A stretch of 64,000 nt of DNA. It comes from Alligator mississippiensis (Eukaryota; Chordata; Crocodylia; Alligatoridae). A program made the position numbers and the translations under genes. Positions 11,128 through 21,145 of this stretch are shown here, piece by piece. The notes under the pieces were generated by a model. That model was not told the DNA's origin, did not search any database, and worked only from the letters and a program-made list of their open reading frames with translations. Location: contig NC_081824.1 in NCBI RefSeq assembly GCF_030867095.1, forward strand, positions 236,122,719 through 236,186,718, read 5' to 3'. Numbering within the stretch: position 1 is the first letter of the stretch; every line of letters starts with the position of its first letter.

Positions 11128-12706
11128 GGGCATGTCTACATATGCATTTGATCTGGGAGCAGTTTACTCTCAAGTAAACTACTTCAGAGTAAACACTCCC
11201 AGGCATGTGTTTACACATGCGGAGAAGTGGGAGGCTTCCTGCAGCCCTTCAATGGGCCCCTGCTGCCACCAGGGGGAGCTGAAGGCTCCAGCAGCTGTGG
11301 CCAGTAGCCATCTTTAAAAGGCAGTCCTGCTCCCTGGCCAGCTGCTTTTCTGGCCAGGAGCAGCATGCACAGTGTGGGGGGCAGCACACAGCAGCTCTCT
11401 CGCTGCAGCCTCTGCCTCTTCGCACCATGGCTGCTCCAGCCTCTGCCCTGGCAGTGACAGCCAGCACCTTACTGCCTGGCCTGGGCTCCCAAAGATGCTG
11501 GATAATACTGGGTGTGGGGAGCTTGGCAGGACAGGCTGCTGGTGGCCCAAGGGGGCTTCACTTGGTAGCTGCCAGGCCATAGTGGAGGTTTTGGGCAAGT
11601 CATCCATGCTGGTGTACACAGCATGGCTGCAACCAGGGTCCTGGGTCATGAGAATGGTGTCCAGTTGCCGCATAAAGGGCATGGACTTGTGGGCAGTCCC
11701 CAACCAATGGTTGTGGTCAATCACAGTGACCCACTATGCCTGTAAGGCCTTGAGATTTATAGAGAACTGGCATGCTGACCGGTTGTGCACACGCTCCCGC
11801 ATATGGCCTGACAGCCCCTCATAAATGTGGGTGTTGGAGCACCCACCCCAGGCAAACTGGCTGAGCACCTCAGCCTCCCCACACTGTGCCACTAGGTCTG
11901 CAGTCTTGTCCAGTGACCAGTTGAGGTCCCAGGAGGCGGCATGGCTCCCACAATGGCTCTCTGGGCCTCTGCATGGCTGTTCCAGTGCTGCTGGGCCTGG
12001 GCAGCTGCCCGTAGTGCTCAGTGCAGGAGCACAATGCAGGACTAGCAGCTGCGCAGTGAGGTAGTGCCAGGCAGCAGCTGCAAGGTCCGGGCAGGCTTTT
12101 AGGGGTCACTTGCAGCGAGGTGGAGCTGGCCCTGGTGGCCAGGAGCTGGGTGCAGCTGGGCGTGGGTATTGGCAAGCCTGGCAGGTGCCTGCAGCACCCT
12201 GTGGGGCTGAACAGTGTGGCCCTGGCAGCCACACAGCACTGTAGTGCCAGGGAGCAGAGCCAGAGTGGAAGCAGGTTGCCTGAACAGCCCTGCAGGGGGA
12301 CGCAGTAGGCAGGTGTGTCCACAGGCTGCCTGCACGTGCCCCAGGGCTCCAGAGTGCCTGCGGGCTTTTAAGGGCCTTGGGCTGGGACTGGGGCTGGCAT
12401 AGAGCTGGCCCAGGCCTGGGGCAGGAGAGGGGCCCAGCCCTGGAGTCCTGGGGCTATGCTGAGGCTGGACCCCCTAGTGGCAGGGCTGACTGGGAGTAAA
12501 TTTGCTCCCAGTCAGCATCTTCTACATGCGCAGTACTGCATAGTAACTACTCATGAGTAAATTTACTACTTGCATTTTCAGGTAGCAAATTTACTCATAA
12601 GTAGAGCAGTTTACTGCGCAATAAGCATGTTCACATGTAGATGTGTATGCTTACTGAGTAGTAAACAGCTCTACTGCGCAGTAAAGAGTCTTGTGTAGAC
12701 GTGCCC
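11128..12706. mobile_element. 1.58 kb TIR element with GC-rich core, inserted in Gypsy RT
   Basis: The ends are inverted repeats, GGGCATGTCTACA on the left and TGTAGACGTGCCC on the right. The flanks TCT and ACA fit a mutated 3-bp TSD (TCA), because joining the flanks restores a continuous Gypsy RT frame. Smaller elements with similar ends lie at 13879, 19104 and 24275. The 'agtaaa/tttact' motifs near both ends are inverted copies, while the core (about 11240-12480) is GC-rich and encodes nothing recognisable. A 3-bp TSD with GG-starting TIRs suggests a PIF/Harbinger-like MITE class. Confidence 0.75.
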
Positions 12707-13140
12707 ACAGAACTTTGCCAAGAGGTACATTTGTCCCTCAGCATCCCTGGCTGGTGCCCTTGTCATGTTTTTTTAAGAAAAAGGATGGGTCTCTATGGTT
12801 GTTTGTGTACTACTGGGCCCCAAACAAGGTCATGACCCAGAACCCATACCTGTTCTTCCTACTCAGAGAGCTATTCAGAAGGCTGGGACAAGCTTGCATA
12901 GTTATGAAGTTGGACCCAAGAGGACCATATAATTTGGTCCACTTTTGGCAGGGGGATGAATGGAAGACTACTTTCCAGTCCAGATATGGGCATTTTGAAT
13001 ACCTGGCAATGCCATTTTGTTTCACCAACATGCTGTTCCCCTTCCACTACTTCCTGAACAACATCTTCCAGGAAGCCAGGAAGTCCTGAAGTGGTTCACA
13101 GTCATCTATCTGGATGACAACCTCATTTTTTTCTGAGAGC
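12707..13140 (+). pseudogene. Gypsy reverse transcriptase relic
   Basis: RT sequence resumes after the insertion with 'QNFAKRYI' and 'KKDGSLWLFVYYWAPNKVM'. It runs through 'VMKLDPRGPYNLVH' and 'GDEWKTTFQSRYGHFEYLAMPF' to a YLDD catalytic box at about 13107-13118. Its position and spacing match Gypsy RT motifs. A frameshift near 13085 separates the last block from the rest. Confidence 0.8.
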
Positions 13141-13189
13141 CGGGAAGAGCACGACCAGTATGTCAGCCTGCTAGTGGAAAAGCTACACA

Positions 13190-13878
13190 AAAACCAGCTG
13201 TATGCAAAGCTGGAAAAAATGTGATCATGCTGCTGTGGAATTTCTGGGGTACTTAATTAGCCATGTTGGACTGGGCTTTTCCAGGGAATCTATGAGGAGT
13301 CCAGTGGTTTCTGGGGTTTGCCAAGTTTTATAGACAATTTATTCAGAACTTCTCCATACTGGTGGCCCTCATCACAACTCTCCTAAAAAAAGGAGGGTTC
13401 AGTTCCATTGGTTGCTTCAGGCCCAAGCTGCCTTTGACAACCTTAAATTGGTCATCACCAGCATACCCATCCTTTCCCATCCCACCCTAACCCTCCAATT
13501 TGTGGTGGAGAATGACCCCTCTAACTTTACAATTGGGGCAGTTCTATCCCATCAGCATGTCCCAGTGACCCTTACACCAACTACTCCAGATAGATTACAC
13601 CTGCAGAATGTAACTAAGATATCTGGGATAAAGGACATTTTGCCATCAAGGTGGCTTTTACAGAATGGTGCCATCACTTGGAGGGAGGCTACCACGCCAG
13701 AGAGCTCTTGACTGAGTACCAAAATCTGAAATACCTCTGATCAGAGAAAAGCATGGATTGGTGACACATTCAGTAGTCCTTATTATTCTGGTTTCACTTC
13801 GCCATCGCTTACCAGCCAGGGCAATGACAATAGCAAGACAGACACCTTGTCCTATAAAGACAAGTACTTGAACACCAT
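13190..13878 (+). pseudogene. Gypsy RT C-terminus and RNase H relic
   Basis: The plus-strand frames read 'VEFLGYLI' (about 13237), 'QAAFDNLKLVITSIPILSHP' (about 13420-13480) and 'FVVENDPSNFTIGAVLSHQ' (about 13500-13555). The last block carries the start of the RNase H domain. A final block equivalent to the Gypsy '...YRPGS-KADALSR' end is readable around 13800-13860, just before a MITE at 13879. Multiple frameshifts. Confidence 0.7.
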
Positions 13879-14117
13879 GGGCATCTATACATGTGCTCCA
13901 GGGTGTGGGGGGAGGGAGGGATTGCTTTAATTAGAGTGGCTCTGAGAACTGCTCTAGTTAAAGCACGCGCAATATCATGTGTATTCAGCTTCTGTGCTCC
14001 ACCATTTTGAAATGTGGGGACACTAAATGCAAGTGACATGGAGGCTGCTGGAGCATGCTAATTAGCACGCTCCAGCAGACTTGTACCAGACTCAATTAAT
14101 CGAGTGTATAGGCGCCC
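13879..14117. mobile_element. 239 bp MITE in Gypsy, with a 34-bp palindrome
   Basis: Left end GGGCATCTATACATG and right end reading (rc) GGGCGCCTATACACTCG are imperfect inverted repeats, flanked by CAT and TAT. Inside is the near-perfect palindrome 14045-14078 centred on TGCTAATTAGCA. The same palindrome and neighbouring 'tgtattcagc' and 'ccattttgaaa' blocks occur in the element at 24275-24593, so both belong to one family. Confidence 0.7.
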
Positions 14118-14569
14118 TATGCTTCAGTGCCTGTCTGTGATCCTGGTGCCCAAGATTTTTTGCAAGTGGGACCAGGGAGAGGGATTTGATGGAAACCCTC
14201 AGATCTATCCTTAGCCAAATGTCATGCCAGGCCATGGGTAGCCAGGTCTAGGGGTCACCCAGGGTTGGAAAAAGCAATCAAGATCTGAGGGGAGTGTGCA
14301 GATTCTGTGTGTAAAGGAGCCAGGAAGCCAGAAGCTCCATCTGGGGAACCGAGTCAAAGAATCCTTCAGAGAACCAGTAGAGGCACAAGGCTGCCTGGAT
14401 ACAAAGATGAACCTTGTCACCCAGACCCTTCCTCTTCCAGGGCCGGCAGTTTTTATAGGAAGGAGTAAAGGGGCAGCTGACTTTGGCTGGCCAGTCTGGT
14501 TTCAGGGAATGGGCAGCTGGCTAGGCCCAAATATTGGGTTCTGACCACCTATGGCCACCCTAATGCTCC

Positions 14570-15250
14570 CTTGAGAAGGTGGCAGATTGGGATGAGCAAC
14601 TGTGTTAAGCAAGCTGAGTATCCATATAGCCCCCATGTTGCCCCTATGCTGTTAGATCAGGGGATCCAAGCAGGGCAGGACTTCAGATTAGAGAAGGCAT
14701 CCTTTTATCACCAAGGGCACTTTTTTGGCCTGGAAGGACAACCCTGGGTAGAAGTGCTCCATCTTGGATGTGTTTCTGCAGTGTCAGGACACTTTGGCCA
14801 CAAAACGGCCGGCAGACTCCTGACCAAGAGTTTTTGGTGGCCAAAGATGGAGGTGGACATAAAGACCTATGGTGCCTTCTTTGAAATCTGTTCTCATGCC
14901 AAAACCTGTTCTTATGCCAAAACCTGAAGAGCCAAGCCCTTTGGCTTCCTTCAGTCCCTGCTCACTCCTCCCTGGCCCTCGGCCATGGTCTCCTTGGACT
15001 TTATTGTGGACCTTCACCACCCCACAGGCTATGCCACAATCCTGGTGGTGGTAGATTCCCTCATCAAAGTAGTCGATTTTGACTTCCACCAGAATGACTG
15101 GATCACCCTCATACGTTTGGCCAAGTTTGCCTGCAACAATTTAAACTGCTCCCTTACTCAGCAAAACCCCTTCTATGCCAACTATGGATTTCATCCCTAC
15201 TTTCACCCAATCCTACCTACCATCTCCCCAAATCCCACAGCCACAGAACT
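14570..15250 (+). pseudogene. Gypsy integrase relic
   Basis: A zinc-binding leader with SGHFGHKTAGRLLTKSFWWP (about 14786-14845) and the following Cys region are seen. The catalytic core follows, with 'SLDFIVDLHHPTGYATILVVVDSL' split over about 14985-15065, and then 'LAKFACNNLNCSLTQQNPFYANYGFHPYF' (about 15117-15205), typical of Gypsy integrase. Bases are missing between these blocks, including much of the expected core. The sequence is interrupted by an (AT)n tract and a solo LTR before the C-terminal block at about 16135. Confidence 0.75.
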
Positions 15251-15274
15251 GGTATATATATATATACTATATAT

Positions 15275-16087
15275 TGTGCGGGCCAGGAGCAGTCCAAGGC
15301 CCTTTCTTCACACGGCGGGCTGTGGCCAGCAGCCCAGACACGCCAGGTCGGGGAAGACAGGCGGCACGCTAGAATTAGGCACGGACGCCTAGTGGTTGAT
15401 TTAAGATTATTTTACTTACACCAAAGATGGTCGCGGTGCAGGCAGGAAAACTTGCTTGAGTTGCGGTTACAAAACAAAACAAAAACTCAAACCTGAAGAA
15501 CGTAAGGGTACGTCGCAATGGGGTTTCGGCGACAGGAGATGAACTAAAACCTCAGGAGTATGTTGCAATGGGGTTTTGGCGACGGGAAGAAAAAACTTCA
15601 GGACTCGAACCCCGGGTAGAGCTCTGGATTCACTCACACGAAGTTTGCTAGGCTCCGTGGAACTTGCGTGCAGGGAAGGGTACATTGAGGGATCAGGCGG
15701 CGATGGGGAGAGGCGAGAGGCTGATCAGACCCCTATAGCCTTCTTGAAATACACGCTGGGTCCGATAGGCTCCGCAGCGCTTAGAGATCTTCACGAGATG
15801 TGAAGTTCTCCTCCTCCTGATGGTCGTGGAGTCCTCCAACTTGGGCGGAAACCACTCAAGCCTCTTATACGGCTAGCAAGCCAATCACTAGCCGCCACGT
15901 AGGAATAATTTAGAACTGACCAATAGTGGGGCACGAATTTAAATACAAATGGCGGGAACTCCTTGCAACATGCATTTCTCTGTTGCAACAAAGAAATGCA
16001 CCCTGCAAAGGAAGCTACAAGTGGCGGGAAATAATTCAGCAGTGCCGAAGCACACACAAACAAAAATCATACCCTTGGGTTGTGACA
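15275..16087 (-). mobile_element. Solo LTR inserted in the Gypsy element
   Basis: The 813 bp insert starts TGTGCGGGCC and ends GGTTGTGACA, so it has LTR-like TG...CA ends. It is flanked by a perfect 5-bp duplication, TATAT (15270-15274 and 16088-16092), inside an (AT)n microsatellite. Minus-strand orientation is favoured because rc 15855-15905 has CCAAT-type 'gattggc' followed by 'TATAAGAG', a plausible promoter. About 15500-15600 contains a roughly 55-bp imperfect tandem duplication around 'cgcaatggggttt'. No internal retroviral genes are present, so recombination to a solo LTR is inferred. The family is unknown to me. Confidence 0.6.
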
Positions 16088-16129
16088 TATATATACTGGT
16101 ATATATATATAGTCAGATATATACTATAT

Positions 16130-16412
16130 CTGCAGCATCTATACAAGGACCTAAAAAGCCACCTCCAGCAAGCTAAGCATGCCAACAAACTCTATGTAGA
16201 CCACCAACAACAATGCTCCCAGGCACCCATGTTCAGGGTAGGGGACAAGGTTTGGCTGTCCATTCAGCATCTGAAAACCATCCACCCCTCCACTAAGCTG
16301 GACCACTGGTATCTAGGACCGTACCGGATCACTGCAGTTACCAGCCCAGTGGCTTTCCACCTCCAGCTACTGACTCTATGTGGGCCCACCCCATCTTACA
16401 CATTCCTTTGTT
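16130..16412 (+). pseudogene. Gypsy integrase C-terminal relic
   Basis: An open segment reads 'AKHANKLYVDHQQQ', then 'FRVGDKVWLSIQHLKT' and 'KLDHWYLGPYRITAV'. This is the usual C-terminal block of Gypsy integrases before the 3' LTR. It is separated from the core by the solo LTR and microsatellite. No chromodomain could be identified after it. Confidence 0.78.
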
Positions 16413-16690
16413 AAAGTCATATACAGAGATCCCAGTTCTGGGTTTCTCCTCTCTACCTCCTCGCCCCAAGCCTTTGCTGGTCCAGGGACATGAAGAATTT
16501 GTAGTCAAGAAAATCCTTATCAGCTAGAAGATACAGGGGAAGCTCCCATACCAGAAAGTTAGGGACCAGCAGACAGCAGTGCAACCTGTGGCATATGTGC
16601 ACATCCCCAACCTAGTTCAAATGTTCCATCAGAACCATCAAAGAAGCCTGCTTTAAAAATCCCTAGAGGTTGCCTTGGAAAGGGGGCTAC

Positions 16691-17246
16691 TGTAATGAGG
16701 CCAGATCAGACCCCAGGCCCAGCCAGTCCCAATTGGAGGATCAAGGCAATTCATCCCCTGAAGCTACAGAGTAAGAGATGCCCTGGGGCAAGCCTGGATC
16801 AGAACCCTAGGCCAAGCTGGTCCTAATGGGGCAATAAAAACAGCCAATACTCTAAAGCCACAGGCAGTAGACCCCACCCTATGTAGGTTTTAAAAGCTAG
16901 GCCCAGCATGTAGTATACTTTGTCTGGGCACTTACTCCTGAACTTTCTTGTTTACTTTTCAGATCTCTGGCCCTGACTCTTGGCTCATCCTGGCTGGGTT
17001 TTGGCTCCTGACTCCAGTTCTGATTCCTGGTGCACTCTGACTCCAGGTCTGTGCCTTGGCAAAGCTCTACTACAGCTCTGGCATACCCTGACCTGGCTCT
17101 GGCTTCTGATTCTGGTTCTGATTCCTGGCTTACTCTGACCTCAGCACCAGTTTCTGGTTCACCAGACATCCCTGGGAACCAAGTCCTTGGACTTCACCTG
17201 CATATAAAGTGACCCTCCCCTTCTGCCCAGACCCTGGTTACTATAA
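16691..17246 (+). repeat. Gypsy 3' LTR
   Basis: Starts TGTAATGAGGCCAGATCAGA, as in the 5' LTR, and ends GGTTACTATAA, where the 5' copy has GGTTACTAACA. It is about 100 bp longer than the 5' LTR through extra 'tctgattctggttc'-type units. Preceded by a purine tract and followed by the likely TSD GGGAC. Confidence 0.85.
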
Positions 17247-17349
17247 GGGACATTCTAAAACAAAATGGTATCTTTCCTTCTCTTTCTGGTGGGGCTTATG
17301 CAGATTCTTCAGTCTGGAAGCAAGCATGACTCCAGTCCCTCTGTCTCAA

Positions 17350-17516
17350 GGCTGGGAGGCAATAACTCAATTGGTTAGAGTGTGGTGCTAAAAATGCCAA
17401 GGTCACAGTTTTGGTCTCTGTATAGGACACAAGACTTGTCCTGACTCAGGCAGGAAGTTGACCTAGATGACCTCTTGAGGTCCTTCCAGCCCTACTTCTC
17501 TATGATATCTATGATA
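17350..17516 (+). repeat. tRNA-Ile-derived SINE with CR1 tail
   Basis: Bases 17350-17425 follow a tRNA-Ile(AAU) gene closely: 'ttggttagagtgtggtgcta' covers the D arm and anticodon stem, and 'gccaaggtcacagttttggt' covers the variable and T-arm region with a decayed B box. The 3' part (about 17446-17516) is a CR1 tail with 'gacctagatgacctcttg', 'tccttccagccctact' and 'tctatgatatctatgat'. This is the structure of a SINE mobilised by CR1. The anticodon position and B box are mutated, so it is not a working tRNA gene. Confidence 0.82.
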
Positions 17517-18509
17517 AGGTGCCTCAAACACCCTTTCATTAGGGGTTTGAAAGAACTAGCTGGCTCAGAGAGATACCTCTTAAGGCAGCCTGCCTCTCCT
17601 GAAAGCCTCTTCAGCAGGACTCACTAATGCAGCCTTTCCCTCCTTTCTCCATATACTGTTTCCTGCTGGTTTCTGGAGGAAGCTATTTTGCTCAAGCTGA
17701 TTCTGACTCAGGCCAATTAACTTATTGCATCCTAGCACTCCTCCTGAACTTAGCATTTGTGTCGTCTTAGCATCTGTAGATCAGTACCTCTGCCAGGTGT
17801 TATACCCCATTTCAGGATTGCAAGTCCTGATATTTCATAGCCAGTGGTGACATTTATGGGCTGGAGCAGATAAAAATATCTGCAAAAACTACAGTCAGAT
17901 ATTGAAGGCGAGTTTACAAGGTTTGAAATGGACCCTTTTAAATTTTTTTAAGTAGGGATTGGAATTGAAAATGTTGTCGAAGTCCTGATTTAAATGTTAC
18001 ATTTGCCACCAACTGGGTGTTGGATCAGTGAAAAACAAATAATGGCTTTCATAACATTTTTGGTAAAAATATTAAAATTTAAGATTGAAAACACTGCAAA
18101 AATTTAGCAAATTAAAAAGTCAACGTTATTATTATGTATTTTTGGGAGGGAGCCGGGTGAAGAAGCTGAAAGTCATGTTTTGACTAAACATGTTCTTGCT
18201 TGAAACCAGGTGGCCCACTGAAAACTACTTGCCACTGCCAGTGCTTGGTGACGGACATGTTTCCTGGCAGCCTGTATATGGTAATGGCAACTGGTATCAG
18301 TCAGAGATGAATGAAGCTGTGCTGTCCTTTTGAGGCAGGTTCTAGGTCCAGCACTACCTGGATGCTGCTTTTAGTCTACAAATAAGTGTTTACTTATTTG
18401 TAAGGGACTACAAATAAGTAGGGCAAGGGAACAGTAGGACTTGTAGCCGGGATGATGGGGGTCAGGGAGGCCCCAGTGATTTTGAGGGATTATCAAAGGA
18501 GGTGCTTTA
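17517..18509. other. Intergenic stretch, nothing recognised
   Basis: Mixed to AT-rich sequence with no supported gene. A short direct repeat of 'acaaataagt' occurs at about 18377-18420. Confidence 0.4.
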
Positions 18510-18746
18510 CAGTAGAACCCAGACACTTCACAGGATCACATCCCTAACCTCACTGCATAGAGGATGGTTCAGAGCTAGAGCAAAAAGTTTCATGGGCCTG
18601 CTGATGTGCTCCAGCTGTGTAGAGAAGTGGTGCCCCTTGAGTAAAAGCAGCAGCAATCAGCTGAATGGCGTATCCTTTATTGGACAACCCACTGCTGTGT
18701 AAGCAAGTTGTAAACCGCCTGGATATGAATGGTCCAGGTTCTACTG
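18510..18746. mobile_element. Tc1/mariner-pogo (Tigger-like) MITE
   Basis: A 237 bp element with inverted ends CAGTAGAACCCAGAC and GTCCAGGTTCTACTG, flanked by TA dinucleotides (18508-18509 and 18747-18748). TA duplications and CAGTAGAACC-type TIRs are characteristic of pogo/Tigger elements. No transposase is encoded. Confidence 0.75.
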
Positions 18747-19103
18747 TATTACCACTGGAAAAAGAAGGGGGCCAACAAAGAGCCCTGAGAGGTGTTTGCC
18801 ACAGAGAGAATGGCTTTGAGAAAATATTTACCTCTATTTGGATTTCTGCTCACTGGGATTTTCATCTGGACTTGGGCTTTTGCTGCTGTTAAAATATTAG
18901 GAGCTTTGAGTCATAACATGCTACAAAATAATAATTGGTGGGTTTTTCCTCTTTGCCTGTTGGGGTCACTTGCATCATATTCTTAGCTTTCCTCAGGCAT
19001 CTTGAGGTTTAGAAACTTGCAAGAATGAAAAATGAGATTCCTCATCATTCAATTCCCACAGGTGGAGCTTTAAGAAAAATGACCAAGTGTTGTGAGACAC
19101 ATG

Positions 19104-19312
19104 GGGCATGTCTACACATGGCTGTACAGAAATGTTGTTACGTTTCCATGCTTTAGTACTTCCTTTTGGAAGTACTAAAGCATGGTGCAGTAACTGCCTG
19201 CACTGCGCCATGTGTGCAACTCACACATTTTGCTGCTACATCCACATAATGGCAATCTAAAACAGGGGAGTGCACCGCTACAGCAATGTAGCTACCAATC
19301 ACATGTAGACCC
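19104..19312. mobile_element. 209 bp MITE containing a perfect 18-bp hairpin
   Basis: Left end GGGCATGTCTACACATG and right end CACATGTAGACCC are inverted repeats. ACATG flanks both sides (19099-19103 and 19313-19317). The ends match those of the 1.58 kb element at 11128. Inside, 19146-19163 and 19168-19185 are exact inverted copies with a TTTT loop. Confidence 0.65.
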
Positions 19313-20588
19313 ACATGATTGCTACCTTGTGGTAGCGTGCTGTATGGTGACATTTTTGCCCATGGTGCAATTTTAAGGTTTGGTAACAGCATGTCAGCTT
19401 CTCAACTGGTGACAATTCCTGGTGGGCAATGATGCTTGACAACTCTTGTCCACTGAAGACAGCAGGTAGTAGGTGGTCAACTTGTGCATCCTTGTTACTT
19501 GCTTGCACGTAGTGACAGATAAAGGACATTTTCACCCACTGCCTGCCATTTGAGGAGGGACATTTTGTGCCCAAAAGCCTATCTAATCTCTCTCCCAACT
19601 CTAGAGATGGTTTAAGAATAGACATCACCATACAAATCTTCCTTCTGCCATTCAATAAGCCTACAAGAAAATGGTGAATACTTGGTGAAACATTGTGGTG
19701 TGGAGGCCTTTGACACTTGTGTACAGCATGGTAGCAGAAAACTTAGCCTGGTTGAAGCGGCAATAACGTTGCCCACCCACTCCCACATTACAGGCATCAA
19801 CTCAGAAACAAAGTGGTGCCCTAAGTGGCTCTTCTTGAGCATGCTGAAAATCTAGGTCTTGAGCATGGCACTGGGGTATCTGAGGTTGTCCTCAGCAACT
19901 CCATGCTAGGGTAATGCAGATGGAGTGGGTGGGTGAGACCAATCATTCTCCTGCTGCAGGGTAGATGTGCCCCAGGAGAAGGTGGAAGGCTGTCAGTTAC
20001 CTGTGAGGCACTGCCATGGCTGGTGATGGTGGGTGGAAGCATGTCACAGTCAGGCACTGATAATTTGGGAGCCACTGGTGGGTGGTGACAGGAACTGTTT
20101 CCTAGCAACAGGTACCAGGGGAAGGCTGGTGGCTAGGGCCAGTGACATGAATCTCACTATTACCACCAGTCCTCAACATCTTTGCCCTCACAGTGGGAAA
20201 TGGGGAAAGGCTGTTACCCCATTGTGCACATCAGACTGGGCGATTTTTCACCAGTGGACCTCCATGCCCTTCAAGGCAGCGTAGCAGCACCATGCCCATG
20301 GGACAGATAGGTAAAGGGAGAGACAGGATAGATGAGGCTCAGGACAGTGAACCTGCTGGCTCAAGATCACCCACTGTCCTCAGCCCTAGTTTGGCCTGAC
20401 ATCCCAGGAGAAGAGTGGGCCCACCCTGTGTGCTTGCTGGCCAGCTGCTTCAGGAGGGCTAGCCCCCTGTCTGGGGACATGGCCTGTGCTGAGGTGGACT
20501 CCCAGGCTCCCTGCCCTGGGCTGCTGCCCCTGCAGCTGGGAGCTGCTGTGCGTGGGCTTAGTGCTGGGCCCGTGAGAATGAGTGCTGT
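19313..20588. other. Intergenic stretch, no gene
   Basis: Open frames on both strands are short and lack family similarity. From about 20400 the sequence turns GC-rich and resembles the cores of the TIR elements. No exon or RNA gene could be supported. Confidence 0.4.
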
Positions 20589-20922
20589 CAGCATTGCCAG
20601 GTCTTAACCATGAAATTATAGTATTGGAAGCTCAAAATTATTGTATTTGCTGAAAAACTACTGAAGACTGAAAAGATAACTGTGCAAATAAATCTTTTTC
20701 TTATTTACTTTACATTGCTCGCTAGAAACCAGCAGTGAGTGAGAGAGAACTGGGTCATCCAAGTGGAAGCATTTCTTTATTTTGAGGCAAACCATCATAA
20801 GAAAGCACTGACAGCAAACCAAAGTCAGCTGACTCCCTGAAAGTGATGTGGTTTTTGCATAAGCTGCATCAATGAGCTGTCTCAAAAACTTTTCTACACT
20901 TTGAACATGTTTAGCATTGGTG
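20589..20922 (+). repeat. CAGCATTGCCAGG-family TIR element, copy 1
   Basis: It starts CAGCATTGCCAGGTCTTAA and shares the order of several blocks with 45440-46036: 'attggaagctcaaa', 'actgggtcatccaa', 'ttctttattttgaggcaa' and 'cataagaaagcactgaca'. The right end near 20922 is degraded, and no TSD is clear. It is non-coding. Confidence 0.65.
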
Positions 20923-20934
20923 CTTTCAGGGGTG

Positions 20935-21145
20935 TAGGTTGTAGCCCTGTTGGTCTAAGGCAGGGGCAGGCAATTTGGGCAGAGGGGTGCTTACTGAGTT
21001 TTGGCAAGTCATTGAGGGCCGCATGACAGGCAGATAAATATTAATTTTTAAAAACATTTTAGGGGACCTGCAGGCGGGACAGAATGGGCTGGCAGGCCAT
21101 ATTTTGCCCACCCGTGGTCTAAGGGCATAGGTAGACAAGGTTCAT
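20935..21145 (-). repeat. PLE 3'-tail fragment, reverse, split by a hAT MITE
   Basis: Bases 20945-20960 ('ccctgttggtctaagg') and 21117-21145 ('gcataggtagacaaggttc') match the reverse complement of the PLE tail at about 5070-5125. The two parts are separated by the insertion 20961-21116. Confidence 0.6.
20961..21116. mobile_element. 156 bp hAT MITE with perfect 8-bp TSD
   Basis: The left end CAGGGGCAGGCAA and right end TTTTGCCCACCCGTG are inverted. GTCTAAGG flanks both sides exactly (20953-20960 and 21117-21124). An 8-bp TSD with CAGGG termini is a hAT signature. Internal 'gagttttggcaagtcattgagggccg' type sequence links it to the copies at 2332, 29827 and 54247. Confidence 0.88.

Larger units (their letters stand above)
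8883..17246 (+). mobile_element. Ty3/Gypsy LTR retrotransposon, decayed, with nested insertions
   Basis: Two related LTRs (8883-9341 and 16691-17246) enclose gag, protease, RT, RNase H and integrase relics in Gypsy order on the plus strand. The likely TSD is GGGCC (8878-8882) versus GGGAC (17247-17251). A purine-rich tract, GGAAAGGGGGCTAC, directly precedes the 3' LTR. The coding relics resemble the Sushi-like vertebrate branch of Gypsy. All frames are broken by stops and frameshifts. The element was itself hit by a 1.58 kb TIR element (11128-12706), a 239 bp MITE (13879-14117) and a solo LTR (15275-16087). Bases about 14140-14560 do not fit Gypsy coding sequence and may be a further insertion. 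Confidence 0.88.

Noticed and set aside
15598..15625. A perfect B-box-like sequence (rc GGTTCGAGTCC) suggesting a tRNA gene on the minus strand
   Set aside because: No matching A box or cloverleaf could be found upstream on that strand, and the site lies within the solo LTR.
17350..17425. A tRNA-Ile gene
   Set aside because: The anticodon region and B box carry several changes and the sequence runs straight into a CR1 tail, so it is a SINE head.
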